The translations under genes were made by a program, and so were the position numbers. Positions 1 through 12,357 of a DNA stretch of 64,000 bases are shown here, piece after piece. The notes beneath the pieces are model-generated. The model did not search any database, had not been told where the DNA came from, and saw only the letters and a list, made by a program, of their open reading frames with translations. Where the stretch lies: positions 1,798,001-1,862,000 of the forward strand of contig VICG01000010.1 of the NCBI GenBank assembly GCA_008692225.1. The letters are read 5' to 3'. Position 1 is the first letter of the stretch, and the number at the start of each line of letters is the position of its first letter. The stretch comes from Monilinia fructicola. Lineage: Eukaryota; Ascomycota; Leotiomycetes; Helotiales; Sclerotiniaceae.

Positions 1-3000
1 CTGTTACTTACTATGTAGTACGTGCCCGAGTATATCATATACCCCTAGTACGACCCTCCTACAACACAACCCCACCAAAGGAATATATCTTGCATCAAGG
101 CTGCCATTCATACTCGAAATCTAGAGCGTCAAATATGGCGGAAGGAGCGGTATCCCCATCAAGAGTGGGGTTATTCTGTACGGTAATCATCTCATGCATC
201 ATTTGATTGAATACTGGGATGATGCGCATGAAGAACATTCAAACACACTTTTCTACAGTACAGTATTCTCCATTCGAATATGGATACATATAACGCATGA
301 TACTGGTAACTGGTGGGCCGTGAAGAGTCACCAGTGAGCATGATACTCTTGGTAGGGGGAAATGTACATGGAATCTATTTCGACGATTCAGCTCAACTCA
401 TCCCACCCTATGGCTTGAAGGGTATGTATCTATGGACCTCTTCCTGATAATGTAAGTGTTCTCTCTATGTGCGCTACTCAATTTTTCGACCGCTCTCTGC
501 TTAGTCAAGTCTCTGAGCCTTGGTGGGCTAAATCAATGGACAATGGGTTTTGGTCATAAATCTACTTGGATGTCAGACTCCTACATTCTAACCCTAGTTT
601 GGTAGAGGTTATTCTGTTTCTATCGTTCCATTGCATTTAGAAGCGTTCAAAACATTTACAGAATACAGCCGGTGCTTTAGCATGTCGGCTAGATATGTAC
701 CATGTAATTTGGGGGGTGATGTTGATAGCCACACATGAATTGATGGGGCAGAACATCAAGAACTCAAGAAGTTCTCCAAACTCTCGGAGCACATCGCTTA
801 GGTCTAGTGAAGTCTCAAGCGTACCGATCGATATACTAGATGCATCTCGATTTGTGTCCATCTTGTTTCATCATGCGTGATTCCTTTCGTCAGTACAGTA
901 CCTCTTCTGGGTCTCATCCTCGGAAAAACATCCCGTGACCTTTCCCCTCGGATCTGTTGTGAACTCGATGGAGAGATAGATGATTGATGGATCGATTGGT
1001 CGATCATCGCGTGCTTCAAATACTGGTTTGCTAGCGAGATTCGGTGCGTCTTCGGTGTTGACTTTGTTTTTAAATACGTTTCATTTTGTTGATTTGCGTG
1101 CTAGATTGCTTGCTTGTTTCCTGTAAGTCATAACCGACCAACAACAACAGCCTGGTAGGATCCCCCCCTGCGTTCTATCAGTCAATTGCTAGAGTTTGGT
1201 GTGCGGTGCTATGCGGTGCGGTGCGGTGCTGTGTTATGATGGGGTGAAACATCCCTCCTCATCGACAGCAGCCTCCATCATCTACAAACCTCTCTCCATG
1301 CATCATCGCACGCTAGGTAGGCTAGGTCTACCATATCGTGCGATATTACCCCTGGACGAGATATATAGCCGATCGCGCTTGGTTTATTAATGCTATTGAT
1401 TTATCCTTTGGGGGTGAGGTCTTCTCGTCTGGTGGTGGAGTGGGGTGGAATATGATTTTTGCTTGTTATGTGTTGTGTGGTATCATCCGCAACGCAACGC
1501 CCATCTCTCGTCCAAAGCACCGGATCATTCAATGATGGGAATCTACAACTTGCTCATCTACTCAAGTATGGTATTTGGATATCGAGGGATTGAAGATTGG
1601 GGGTGTAGTGGGTGGGTGTTGGGTTTTTTTATCTCTTGTTCTTGTGTATTTATCTATTTTTATTCTTAGGATTATGATGGTGATGGTGATGATGGTGATT
1701 GTGTTGAGAAGAACAAGAAAAAAATAAAGAAAAAAACCACCAACCAGCGGCAACACGCAGCAAGGAAAGACATCAAGACCTGCAACTTACAATCTGTCTG
1801 TAGTGAATGACGGATAGAAGAATGGATGAAGGGTTGGAAGAGAATCTATTTAACGCGACGCTGGATGTGTAGACAGATGCACTAGAGTGCTGGTCCCCGG
1901 CTCGAAAGGTTTCGCCGCGGATGATCTAGATTCTTGGGCGAAGCGGCGGCGATGGGCGGGGGATGGTGTCTATCGGGTTGATTGATATCCTGTCTATAGT
2001 GTTTGATGAGTTGTGCTTTGGATTTGGATTTGGATGTTGATGATGAATAGATAGGTGCGTACATGACCTCGTGGTTAAATACTCCGTATACATACTTACC
2101 TACCTACCTCCCTCCCTCCTCTCCACCTCCATTCATCAAGCACTCGCTTCGTTTATAGGGTATCAGATCAGAGCATCAAGGGACAGCGGTGATTGCTTGC
2201 TTGTTTACTTGTTAGTTTGTGCAAATAAAGACGAGGTCGAGGACGGGAATTGCTTGCGGAGAATGTATATAGATGAATCAATCTGAACAAATGAACAAAT
2301 GAACAAATCAATATCAACACCACCCATCCACATCCACCCATCCACCCATCCACCCATCCCTTGCACCAATAAACGCAATCGCACCGCTCTACTATGCCAG
2401 AATATGTATTTCGCGCTTCAGAGGCCCGGCGCGATGGGTTTAGATGGGGGGCATGATGTTCGACCTTCGACCTTCGACCTTTGATACATACACGGATACA
2501 AATAGCGCGATAAAAAGATCCAAAACCTACCTACGACAACGCGTTGGGATTCGCGGGTACGGATCAGGAGAGCATGGGTGCGTGTGTGCGTTCCTGGTGG
2601 GAAAGGTGTGAGGTTGGCTGGTCGAGTGTGGGTTTGCTGGGGAGTTGGAGCGTGGATGGATGGGTGGATGGGTGGATGGATTCTACAGCGTTGTTTACCT
2701 ACTTGCCTACTTGCTTGTCTACCTACTTATCTACCTACTAGGTATCTATTCATCTATCCATTCATCCATCCGCGCATCCAAATGCCAAGGTGAATGGAAG
2801 CCGGGCTGTGGATTTGCCGGGTGGTATTGGATGGTTGGTGTATGGTGTATGGTGTATGGGTGTATGGTCTATGGTTTATGGTGTAGAGATGATATACAAA
2901 TACAGACAGATATATGTATAAGCATATCCCCAAATCCAAGGACGATCAATGGGCGTCCAGACCGCAGAGTCTAGATCGCAAAACTCGACTCATTACTGGT

Positions 3001-6000
3001 TTCATGCAGGGTTCGTAAGAGGTGTAAATTTAATTATTAGTGGTTTGGGAGATATGGGATGATGATGATGATGATGATTTCAAATGTATGTTAGGTTATA
3101 TTGTATTGTGTTGTGTTGGGTTGTGTTGGTTGGGTTGTAGGGTGTAGGAGGATTTACTTTACTCTACTTTCCTTCCCTCTCCTCTCCTCTCCTCTCCCCT
3201 TTCTCCTTTCTCCTTTCCTTTCCTAAGCTCAATTCAATTCACAAACCCCATCCCAAACCCCATCCCAAGCCCCAACCCAAGCCCCAACCCAACCCAATCC
3301 ATCACCAAAGAAAGAGATAATAAAAAGAGATAATAAGAAAAAAAAGGTACACCCAAAGTAAAGCAAAAAAAAGCGAGAGAAAGTGAAAAAAACCCCAGAT
3401 AAACACAAACGTCAAACACACATACCACACCACGCAATACCATACCACCATACCATACCATACCATACCATACCATACCATACCATACCATACCATACCA
3501 TACCACACAACACACAACACACTGTACAATACAAAAAACCACATCTAGCAGACATTTCATCCATCCATCCATCCATCCATTTACTCAATTGTTCCTGCAA
3601 AGGATAAACCGTCCTATTCATCACTCATCATTCACCATCATTCATCATTCACCATTCGTCATTCATCATACAACATACATACATACAACATCCATACATC
3701 GTTCAACATCTCGCAAATCCTAGCAGAACCCGTTTTTGTCAGGGCAGACAGACAGACAGACAGACAGGCAGGCAGGGACGTGAAATAATGAATTCGAGAT
3801 TATAGATCTGTAGGTTTGTGAGTGAGTGAGTGGGTTGGTTTGGTGTGGTTAGTTGAGTTAGTTGAGGTGAGTTTGGCGTGGTGGTGAGGACATGGGATGG
3901 GGTTCTCGGGGTGGAAGGGGTGGTTTGAGAGGGGATTATGGAGGAATGGAGGATGGGGATGGAGATGGAAGGGATGATGGGGATGGAAGGGGAGTTGTGG
4001 ATTCTCTGGTTTGATGTAAGTGAGCGGGAGGGGGTGAGATCTATGGCATAGGCAGAAACGAGAGTAAGCTATGGGTGATACACCCGGGGCAATGAAGAAC
4101 GCCATCGAAGATGGCACTTCAGACCGACACCATGAGGCCAGCAGCAGGACGGCTCTAGGGGAAATCACGGGAGGTGTATCTTGATAGTGATATGCTCGAT
4201 ACGTCAACGAGTGCTAGGCTAGTCAGCGTAGAATATCCATCACCGACGCGGAGAAAATATCTTCGTCTTCTCACACTTCCAGGTTGGGCGATGGGCAAGA
4301 AGCTTCCTGCATTTACTGGAACAGCACTAGGGCAATATCCGCAACTACAGACAAACATACATACATACACGCACACAACTCCCCAACTACCGACTCCCTC
4401 AAAGTGCGATCGACAAGCCCACACAAAGTCCACGCAAGAAAAATGCCGATCACTTCAACTACAAAGGACGGTGCATGCGGCCTTCTGCGCCCGTGCCTCA
4501 TTGTAGCAGAATGGCATGAGGTACCGGGGATATCGCAGACCTTAAATCGAACTGCAGCAGCGCAGCGGCACCCAATCAATGAATCGAGAGATGTCATACT
4601 CATGGCGCTAGCCGAATTGATGATGGGATAACGGATGGGGTTGAGGCCAGAAGTCGCTGGATGCTGAAAGCTCGAGATTTGGAGATGTCGGATCATTCGG
4701 GCGGGTGCTTGGTCGGATTCGCTGCGATGTCCGATGGAGTGTGAGTATGCGAATTTGAGAGGCGGGTGGATGGGAGAGATATGCCATGGTTGGCTTTTGC
4801 CACAGTGAGCACTTTGAGGGGAGAGATTGTGAGGGTTTCATGGTGTGGCTAATGATTGAGAATCGATGAGACCTGATGCCACCCACTAGTGTGTAATGTA
4901 CAGTACGTAAGAAGGATATGAAGCGAAGAAAAATCACGACAGATTCCGCGCAGACTTCTTTGCAGCTTCTCTTTGCGGTCGTAATTTGCGTGTGTGCCAA
5001 TAGAGACTGCAGTCAAGATGCACTTCATCGCTTTGGAGATGTGAGTGACCATTTTGAAGGGCAGATCGCATACGGATCGACCCCTCAATCCCCTGTATGG
5101 AAAGGTCTGCTTGAGTAGCCTCGCACTTTTTATCCTAAATTGAACTGCAAGCCGTCTGGATTCTTGACCAGGCACTGGATGCGCTCCCGTACACTGGTAC
5201 GCTGGTTTTGTAAACTGGGCTTTGGTGGATTGCCGCTTGAACGGACTACTTACTGTATGGTCAACTTTGGATATGCCCAGTGAATCGATTTCGTTGATAG
5301 CTTTCTACTATCGTCTGCAGGGCAAGATTAATATTTCAAGACGGGAAAGTCCCTATCAAACTCTCGCATTCAATTTGCGCATTGGCAGCGATGCACGGCT
5401 CCGAGATAAAACCTAGCAGCCAAGCTTTCTTCTCCGGATATACGTGAGTTTGATATATATCCCGAACAAACGAACGACTGCAACACTGCAAGACTGAAAA
5501 GCCTAAGCCGATTCATCTCAGCCTGAGGTATTCCTAGCATCAGTGAGTAATGAATGTAGCTCGGTATACATATGCAAGTTGATGTTCTGGTACAAATGCT
5601 CGCATGCGGCTGCAGGAGCATACCATGTGTTGTCAACGAGTCACATCTCGTTCTTTCGGACACTTGCTGCAAAGGTCCTCTTCTATTGGTGCCGAGAGCA
5701 CTTTTGATGGGAGCCGCTGTAGTGTTACTATTTTTTGAGTGCTGGAAGCAAATACTGTCTGTACTGTACGGTGCTGTAATGCAATCTAATTTAATCGTCG
5801 GTACCTTTCTCGACCGAATGGTATTAGAGCATGCGAGTAGGAAGTCAGCAGGCCTCCCAAATCTCATGCGGGTACTAGGTTTCGACTCTCGAGTCTCGAG
5901 GGTGCTGGTGGAGCGGTGACTGTAATCAAACTTCAAAGACCTCCTGGTCCAGGGGAATCTTATTCTGCGTGCCGTTTGCAAAGTATGAATTCTGGGGTAG

Positions 6001-8206
6001 AGGCCGCAAGCTGACAAGGATATACTCCGTACAGGACTTACTGTAAGTACCTAGGTACACTTAATGAAATCCATTATGTGAAGCTTAGGTTATATAAGTG
6101 CAGAGTAGAATTGCGAGTAAATTAGCTCAGGTTCGGCAACGGGTGAAGCTCGGGATTGGTGTACCGTACCCGTATGTATTATGTAGTAGGGGGGAGGGGG
6201 CTCATGCAGGGTATGATTAAGTTTTCCTGTGAGTGGGAAGAAGAGGCACAAAAGGTGTTGATGCATGAAGCCATCTCAATTAAAACCTCATACATACTAT
6301 ACTGTACAGCACCATACCATACCATCCATCCATCCATTCATACATACATACAGGAGAGACCATACCAGGGTTCAACAGATCCATGTTATCGAAAGTTGGT
6401 GACTGCAATACGATCGTAAACGTCGTACAGCAATGGTCCGGCCGAAGTTTTGAGCAAAGCCCTGTACGTGGTTTATCAATACGGTACTTCTTAGCAAGCG
6501 TCTCATAAAGTTCAAGGATTCAGCTGCAAACAAGGTTCCTGGGTATGAGAGGCAAGAAAGGCTATTAGGGAAGACCGCAAAGTTTCCCCAGACTTTCGGA
6601 GGTTTGGACCGCTCAAAGGGGTTGGCGTTGGCATTGATGTTGGCATTGGTGTTTGTGAAGATGAAGATTATTCGTAGCTTCGTTCATCAATCGTGTATAG
6701 TTTCCTTCCACTTGAATATACAGTGATTACAGTCGTACAACGTTCATCCCTATCTCGGTAGGGAGGTCATGTCAAGATATCGAATCCGGTTCAACTCTTT
6801 CCCATCAATGTATCTTGGCACTGCAGGACAGAGACGTGATGGAATATGCCGCTCGCCGAGGCTGAGAGTGTTCATTGTCATACAAAGGGGAATTCAACGA
6901 GGTGGGGTGTACTGGTATTTGATCCCCATCTTTTCATTGGGATGGGTGGTGGTCACTCCATACATTATATCACATCTGGATATGCACAATACGATGACTT
7001 CGGATAATATCTGCTCACTCGTGTTCCCTAGGGAAGGATTTTCTGGGTTGACAAATCGACATATCGTCCCGTTCGCCATCAAAAGATGGAAATGCTGGGG
7101 AAGCAGGGATTGGCATTCGTTCTCGATGGTCTTTGCAGCAAGGGCTCTGAGAATCTGGACTTCTGGTCTTGCTGAAGGAAAACAGATGCGTATGATTTGG
7201 TAGAGGATGTATGGCAAAACTCGAAGTGCTGCCATGTTTTGACAAGTGAGTGGCGTACATACATCGCATACATCTAACGTCTTCGACCCTTCGCATTGCA
7301 TACTGTAGCATAGCATAACATAACATAACATAACATACAGTAGCATGGCCGAAGATATGTATAATAGACGAGCATTATTATTTTGCCGGCTTCCGAGTGG
7401 ACATCGAGCAGTTTTTCCCAGGGAAGGTCTAACGAATATCAGGTGAGTGTGAAAAGTTTAGAGTGGCAAGCAACAGGGAAGAATTAATAGGGGCGCAGGT
7501 TCGCATAAAGTTATATTGCCGTTCCGTCAGACGGTTCCGAGATTGATGAGGAAAGCATTGGAAAGCATAACATGATCGATTGAAGAACGAATGAGAATGT
7601 GGAATTCATCTTCCCTTGACCTCTTTGTCGTCATACCCAAGGTACAAAGGCTATGTTTACGCAGGTAAGGGTATGCCACATAAGTCTAGATGACGAAGAG
7701 GACGCAAACTCTTCCCACCCACCTGGACAGCTATTTTGTTGTGTAATGTGTCTAAGCGTCAAGAGTCAAGAGTCAAGAGTCAAAAGTCAAGACACAATGA
7801 TTGATATCTTATCGTCGTCGTCGTCTAACAAGCTTGGATCACTGCATGGCCTTTTTTTGGTGTGTAGATTTTGATATGTACCCGTCTGGGGTTGAAAGGC
7901 GTGAGGTAGGGATGAATGTGGAGATGACGGGTAGAATCGACGGAATTTCCAAATTTGCTAGAGTAGGAGTAGCCTTTCTTGTGTATTGCTGCAGTACTAC
8001 TTTTACTTATTCATTGCATCGAGATGTACCAAAAATCATATAATTCCATGTCCGAATTATCACTTCCAAATTGACAAGTCAACTGGGAACCTTGGAAGTC
8101 CAGAGACGGAACAATAAGAGAAAACAAAGTGCGAGGCATTTTTAGTTTTCTGCATGGTCCAGTATGTGGATGTAGATGTGGATGTAGATGTGGATGTGGA
8201 TGTGGA
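1..8206. other. Gene-free stretch with microsatellites
   Basis: No open frame here gives a recognisable domain, codon pattern or intron-exon structure. The longest (5370-6017, minus, 215 codons) is Ser/Thr/Arg-rich, without family resemblance, and overlaps other frames of similar quality. The stretch holds many short tandem arrays: TACCTACC around 2095-2115, a C/T-rich tract at 3160-3225, TACCA pentamers at 3440-3506, CCAT at 3557-3581, CAGA at 3747-3772, TAACA near 7316-7335, and GGATGT/AGATGT at 8165-8206. It may be a long regulatory region for the zinc-finger gene far downstream, or simply repeat-rich intergenic DNA; the sequence does not decide. Confidence 0.6.
3440..3506. repeat. TACCA pentanucleotide microsatellite
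   Basis: About 13 tandem copies of TACCA (ATGGT on the other strand). A shorter array of the same unit lies near 15081-15110 (ATGGT). The array creates artificial reading frames rich in Tyr, Gly, Met, Val and Trp that should not be read as genes. Confidence 0.95.
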
Positions 8207-8250
8207 TAACCGAGCTCCCTGTATCATGCACGCCCCTGTATCTTGCAACG
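8207..8250 (+). repeat. Left terminal inverted repeat
   Basis: Begins TAACCGAGCTCCCTGTATC and contains two near copies of CCCTGTATC (8217-8225 and 8235-8243). It pairs with 9837-9879 in reverse complement. Weaker similarity continues inward to about 8266 (a TTCGAAAAT-like stretch shared by both ends). Confidence 0.8.
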
Positions 8251-8771
8251 TTTTAACATTTTCGAAAATAAATAATTATAAATTAATTAATCAATAAAAT
8301 GATCTGAAATTTTATATAATAATAAATTAAAATAAATAGATTATAATAATAATTTTTTAAAATATAAAATATTATATAATTATTAAAATTAATATTAATA
8401 AAAAAATAATAAAAAAGTTAAATTAATATTTTATTAATAAAATAAAGAATATAAGATTTTAAAAGATTATATTTTATTTTTTAATATTTTTATTATTTAT
8501 AATTTAAGATTTGTTTTTTAAATTTCTTAAAAATATCATAAATTTGATTTTTATATTGAATTTTAAAAATATAAAAAATAAAGAAAGATTTTAATACAAA
8601 AATTAAAATAATTAAAAAAAAATCTTATAATAATAATATTAATAAATATAAAACTTAATCAAAATAATATATAAAAATATTATATAAAAATAGTTTTTAA
8701 TTAAAAAAACTTATTTTCAAAAAATTAAATAATTATTTCAAATTTTAATTAATTTAAAAATAAAATTAAAT

Positions 8772-8940
8772 TTGTCAATAAGTGGAAAAGAGACTGTAGG
8801 GCATCGAATAGCTTCATTCAAGCTTGTAAACTATGAAAGAAAAAGAAGAGCTAACTATGAGAGAAGGAGCTCTATATATATAGCCCTTAGCTCGATGGAT
8901 GCCTCAGACTCCCACTCCCTCCATGGCACCTTCTTACAAA
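8772..8940. other. Balanced-composition island inside the AT-rich element
   Basis: About 170 bases of ordinary composition sit inside DNA that is otherwise nearly all A and T. The island starts near TTGTCAATAAGTGG and ends near CACCTTCTTACAAA. Its ends resemble each other weakly in reverse complement, so it could be a small element that inserted after the host element was mutated. It could instead be a segment that escaped mutation. No open frame or RNA signature is evident. Confidence 0.5.
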
Positions 8941-9836
8941 ATTAGAATTAAAAAGTATAATTATATATTGTATTTTATAAGAATAATATATTTTAATTAT
9001 TATTATAAAATTTATTATATATAAGTTTTTTTGAAAATAAAAAATTATATAATTGTTTTAAATAAAAATTTTATAGTTCAAATTGTTGATTTTCTATAGC
9101 GATTAGTATACGAAAAATAATATTAATATCAAAAAAAAAATCCTTTAAATTTGATATTAAATCGAATTTAAATATCATTTTTAATATATTTTTAAATTTT
9201 TTTAATAAAAATTTTAATTTAATTTATATATATATTACAAAAGCAAAATTTTTGTTTAAAAAAAATATTATATATTATATAATATAAAGATACTATAAGC
9301 TTTTTTTATATTTTTTATAATATATTCTTTATTTTTTTTATTATTAAATTCTTGATTTTTTTTAATAAATATAAAATTTTTAATTAATATTTATATAGTA
9401 TTTTATTTTTTTATTAAATTACTTTTTAATTTGTTATAATAAAACTATTTTTAATAAATATTTTTTTAATTATCAATTTTTAATAAATTATATTTAATAT
9501 AATCTTTAAATATTTCTATAAAAAATTCTAGTTTTTTTTGTTAATTATTAAAGTTTTATATTATTAAAAAATATTATTTAAATAAAAAATATTTTTTTAT
9601 AATTTATAAAAAGCTATTTCATTTTTTATAAAAATATTGAATTTTTTATAATAATTGAATATACATTTTTAAAATTATAATTAATATTCAAATACATTTA
9701 GATTTTACAAGTTTTCTTTTTATAATATTATTTCAGAAATTATTAAAAATATATAATATTGAAATTTTATATTATAATATTAATAGGTTTTTTATTTAAT
9801 TAATTTTTATTTGTTAATTTTCGATTTTTTGAAAAG

Positions 9837-9879
9837 CGTGCAAGATACAGGGACGTGCACGATACAGGGAGCTCGATTA
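9837..9879 (-). repeat. Right terminal inverted repeat
   Basis: Reverse-complement partner of 8207-8250. It ends GATACAGGGAGCTCGATTA. Differences from the left arm are one single-base gap and three transitions of the C/T or G/A kind, the expected footprint of RIP-like damage. Confidence 0.8.
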
Positions 9880-10202
9880 TACAGTAGAGATGGATATGGA
9901 TGGATAGGGATATGGATATGGATATGGAGAAGCGACCCCTTCGGATAAGAGCGGCGAGGCGCAATGATGAGTGATGGACCTGATGGTGGACCAAGAACTC
10001 GAAACCCTCTTCAAGCTTTTCAATCCGGATATTCCGTTTCTTGTTTCTGCCGAATGGATACTGTAGTCAGTATAGTATAGTGTAGTATAGTATAGATAGT
10101 ACAATACAGTACAATACAGTACAGTAATAATAATGCAGGACGTGTTTAGGTGGGCGTACAGAGTAGATTGTAGCTTGCACGCAGTAGTAATAGTAGTAGT
10201 AA

Positions 10203-10241
<39 letters not shown>

Positions 10242-10919
10242 CAGTAGTAGTAATAGTAGTAGTAATAGTAGTAGTAATAGTAGTAGTAATAGTAGTAGTA
10301 ATAGTAATATAGTAGCAATTGTAATTGTTGTTGTCGTCGTCGTCGTTGTTGTTGTTGTTGTTGCAGTACTATATGCACACTGTATACTGTCCTCTGTACA
10401 GTCAGTCAATAAGTACAATACTACAGTCACTACAGCAGTGGTTGAAACACTCATTAAATGGAAGCGATATGAACGGCACATACTATCTGGGCATTCCGAA
10501 ACATTCTGGACCATCCATGGATGTCATCTAACATACTTTTACGTAGCCATTTCCCGTCTCTATCTCGATTCTCGACATCATGGACGACACTACTGTACCG
10601 TGAGTAAGGGTATGCTTATGAGCCGTGGTGCTGCAGTGTCTATGGTGGAATGTGAGCCGGGAGAGCTACTTTGTTTGTATGGTTGGTTCGTAGGACAATC
10701 TGTATGGGGCGATGTAATATGTATGGATGGATGAGATGGATGTGTGTACAGTATATATATCCATGGATTCCAGTTCCTAGGTATAGATGATGAGATAGAT
10801 GAATTATTCAACATCCGAATGACATGATTATATGTATGAAACACATGTATGGATTAGATGTTTATATACAGAGTATACAAGTAGATGTTTATATTTCCAT
10901 GGATAGATATGATCTAGGT
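9880..10919. other. Gene-free, microsatellite-rich stretch
   Basis: Contains GGATAT repeats (9892-9930), TAGTA-type repeats (10063-10105), and a long TAG trinucleotide array. No gene is supported; frames rich in Tyr, Leu or Thr here come from the repeats. Confidence 0.7.
10182..10363. repeat. TAG/TAA trinucleotide array followed by GTTGTC array
   Basis: About 130 bases of (TAG)n with regular TAA interruptions, then about 40 bases of GTTGTT/GTCGTC units. The regular interruption (AGTAGTAAT) suggests a higher-order unit that expanded in the second half of the array. Confidence 0.95.
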
Positions 10920-11037
10920 ACCGATGACCAGGTTAGTTATTTAAGATCTAAACAATAAATACAATTATTCATATCTATAGATGTATGAAACTATTACTCG
11001 AGTATATAAATTAGATGTAAATATATGTACCAGGGAC

Positions 11038-11108
11038 CTGCGCTCACCGAACCCCTGGCTTTTAGAGAAAGTATAATATATATAGAGTAAATCTAATTCG
11101 GAGCGCAG
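11038..11108. repeat. Short inverted repeat in AT-rich block
   Basis: CTGCGCTCACCGAA (11038-11051) pairs with TTCGGAGCGCAG (11097-11108), allowing a two-base gap. Nested inside its left part, CCAGGG (11030-11035) can pair with CCCTGG (11053-11058). It may be a remnant of transposon ends or a short hairpin. Confidence 0.5.
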
Positions 11109-11236
11109 CTTAAAATCAGCTTGCCTTTTTAATTTTTATAATATAAAGTTTTATTTTTTTCTATTTCTTTTATTTTTTTCTATTTCTTTTTTTTTCATTT
11201 TTTTTTATTTTTTTTTATTTTTTTTTATTTTTTTTA

Positions 11237-11318
<82 letters not shown>

Positions 11319-11564
11319 TTTATTTCTTTTATTTCTCTATTTATTCTATTTATTCTATTTATTCTATTTATTCTATTTATTCTATTTATTCTATTTGTTC
11401 TATTTGTTCTATTTGTTCTATTTATTCTATTTATTCTATTTAATTTTAAATATAAGAAGTTATAAAAAGCTTTATAGTTTTTATATATTTTTAAATATAT
11501 TTTTAAATATATATTAAATATACTAAGCTTTTAATATAATTATACTAGTAAATCTCTCAATCTA

Positions 11565-11705
11565 TTATTTATTATTTATTATTTATTATTTATTATTTAT
11601 TATTTATTATTTATTATTTATTATTTATTATTTATTATTTATTATTTATTATTTATTATTTATTATTTATTATTTATTATTTATTATTTATTATTATTAT
11701 TTATT
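11565..11705. repeat. ATTATTT heptamer array
   Basis: About 19-20 nearly perfect copies of the 7-base unit ATTATTT, degenerating to ATT units at the 3' end. Confidence 0.95.
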
Positions 11706-12251
11706 ATAAAATAACTAATATAGAATAATCGAATTAACTAGAATAATTAAGCTTTGATAACAATTAGCATTATTTCATATATAGATTCGCTTTACTTATT
11801 TTGTATATGATTTATAACTAATAAAAATACTTAAATTAAGCTTTACTTTAATACTAATTAACACCGAACGTTATTTTCTTATACTATATTACTTAAATAG
11901 TATATATATATATAGTAAGAATTAGAAGTCGACAAGCTAATAATTATCTAAATATAAATAATAAATTAATTATTTAAAGCCTAAATAATATAATTACCTA
12001 TAGATATATATAAAATAATTTATATATTTTTAAGTTAGATATTTATATATATCTATAAATATAAATATATATAATAAGATTAATTATTTAAGATTAAAAT
12101 AATACGATTATCTAAAGATAATAGATATTTATAAGAGGGAGTATATCTTATAGATATATAAAAGTATATACTTAAATATATAAATTAGATAATATATTAT
12201 CTAGATATAAATAATAAAATTGATGTATGGGAGGAGTGAGAGTACATTATG

Positions 12252-12357
12252 TATGGATTAGATACTATGGATTAGATACTATGGATTAGATACTATGGAT
12301 TAGATACTATGGATTAGATACTATGGATTAGATACTATGGATTAGATACTATGGATG
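12252..12357. repeat. 14-bp minisatellite (TATGGATTAGATAC)
   Basis: Seven exact tandem copies of TATGGATTAGATAC (12252-12349) plus a partial eighth. Exact identity between copies indicates recent expansion or ongoing homogenisation. Similar single words (ATGGATTAGATG) occur upstream near 10849-10860, which may be the source sequence. Confidence 0.97.

Larger units (their letters stand above)
8207..9879. mobile_element. AT-degraded DNA transposon relic bounded by inverted repeats
   Basis: A block of about 1.67 kb, extremely AT-rich by eye, is bounded by inverted repeats: left 8207-8250 and right 9837-9879. The arms agree at about 40 of 44 positions; they differ by one indel and three transitions. 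The outer ends read TAACCGAGCTCC and its near reverse complement, so the element may sit in a TA target as Tc1/mariner/pogo elements do. Flanks on both sides are GGATRT-type repeats, as expected if it inserted into a simple-sequence tract. No transposase frame survives. The family assignment and the role of RIP in the decay are inference; the inverted repeats and base composition are seen directly. Confidence 0.75.
10920..12235. other. AT-rich block made largely of low-complexity repeats
   Basis: Very AT-rich. Contains TTTATTTCTT-type arrays (about 11140-11335), TTTATTC-type arrays (about 11335-11450), and a 7-mer ATTATTT array (11565-11705). It ends in short-period A/T sequence. A single GC-bearing patch at 11031-11125 carries an inverted repeat. 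No coding sequence is supported. Probably worn repeat or transposon DNA. Confidence 0.7.

Noticed and set aside
3440..3506. CRISPR-like array
   Set aside because: Simple tandem pentamers without spacers, in a eukaryotic genome.
5370..6017. 215-codon minus-strand frame
   Set aside because: Composition is Ser/Thr/Arg-rich without domain, signal peptide or intron signs; an equally long plus frame overlaps it. Likely chance.
6769..7346. Overlapping 144- and 150-codon frames on opposite strands
   Set aside because: Both begin or end in tandem TAACA repeats or lack family features; neither is better than the other.
10067..10514. Frames rich in Tyr or Leu/Thr across the TAG array
   Set aside because: Produced entirely by the trinucleotide repeat.
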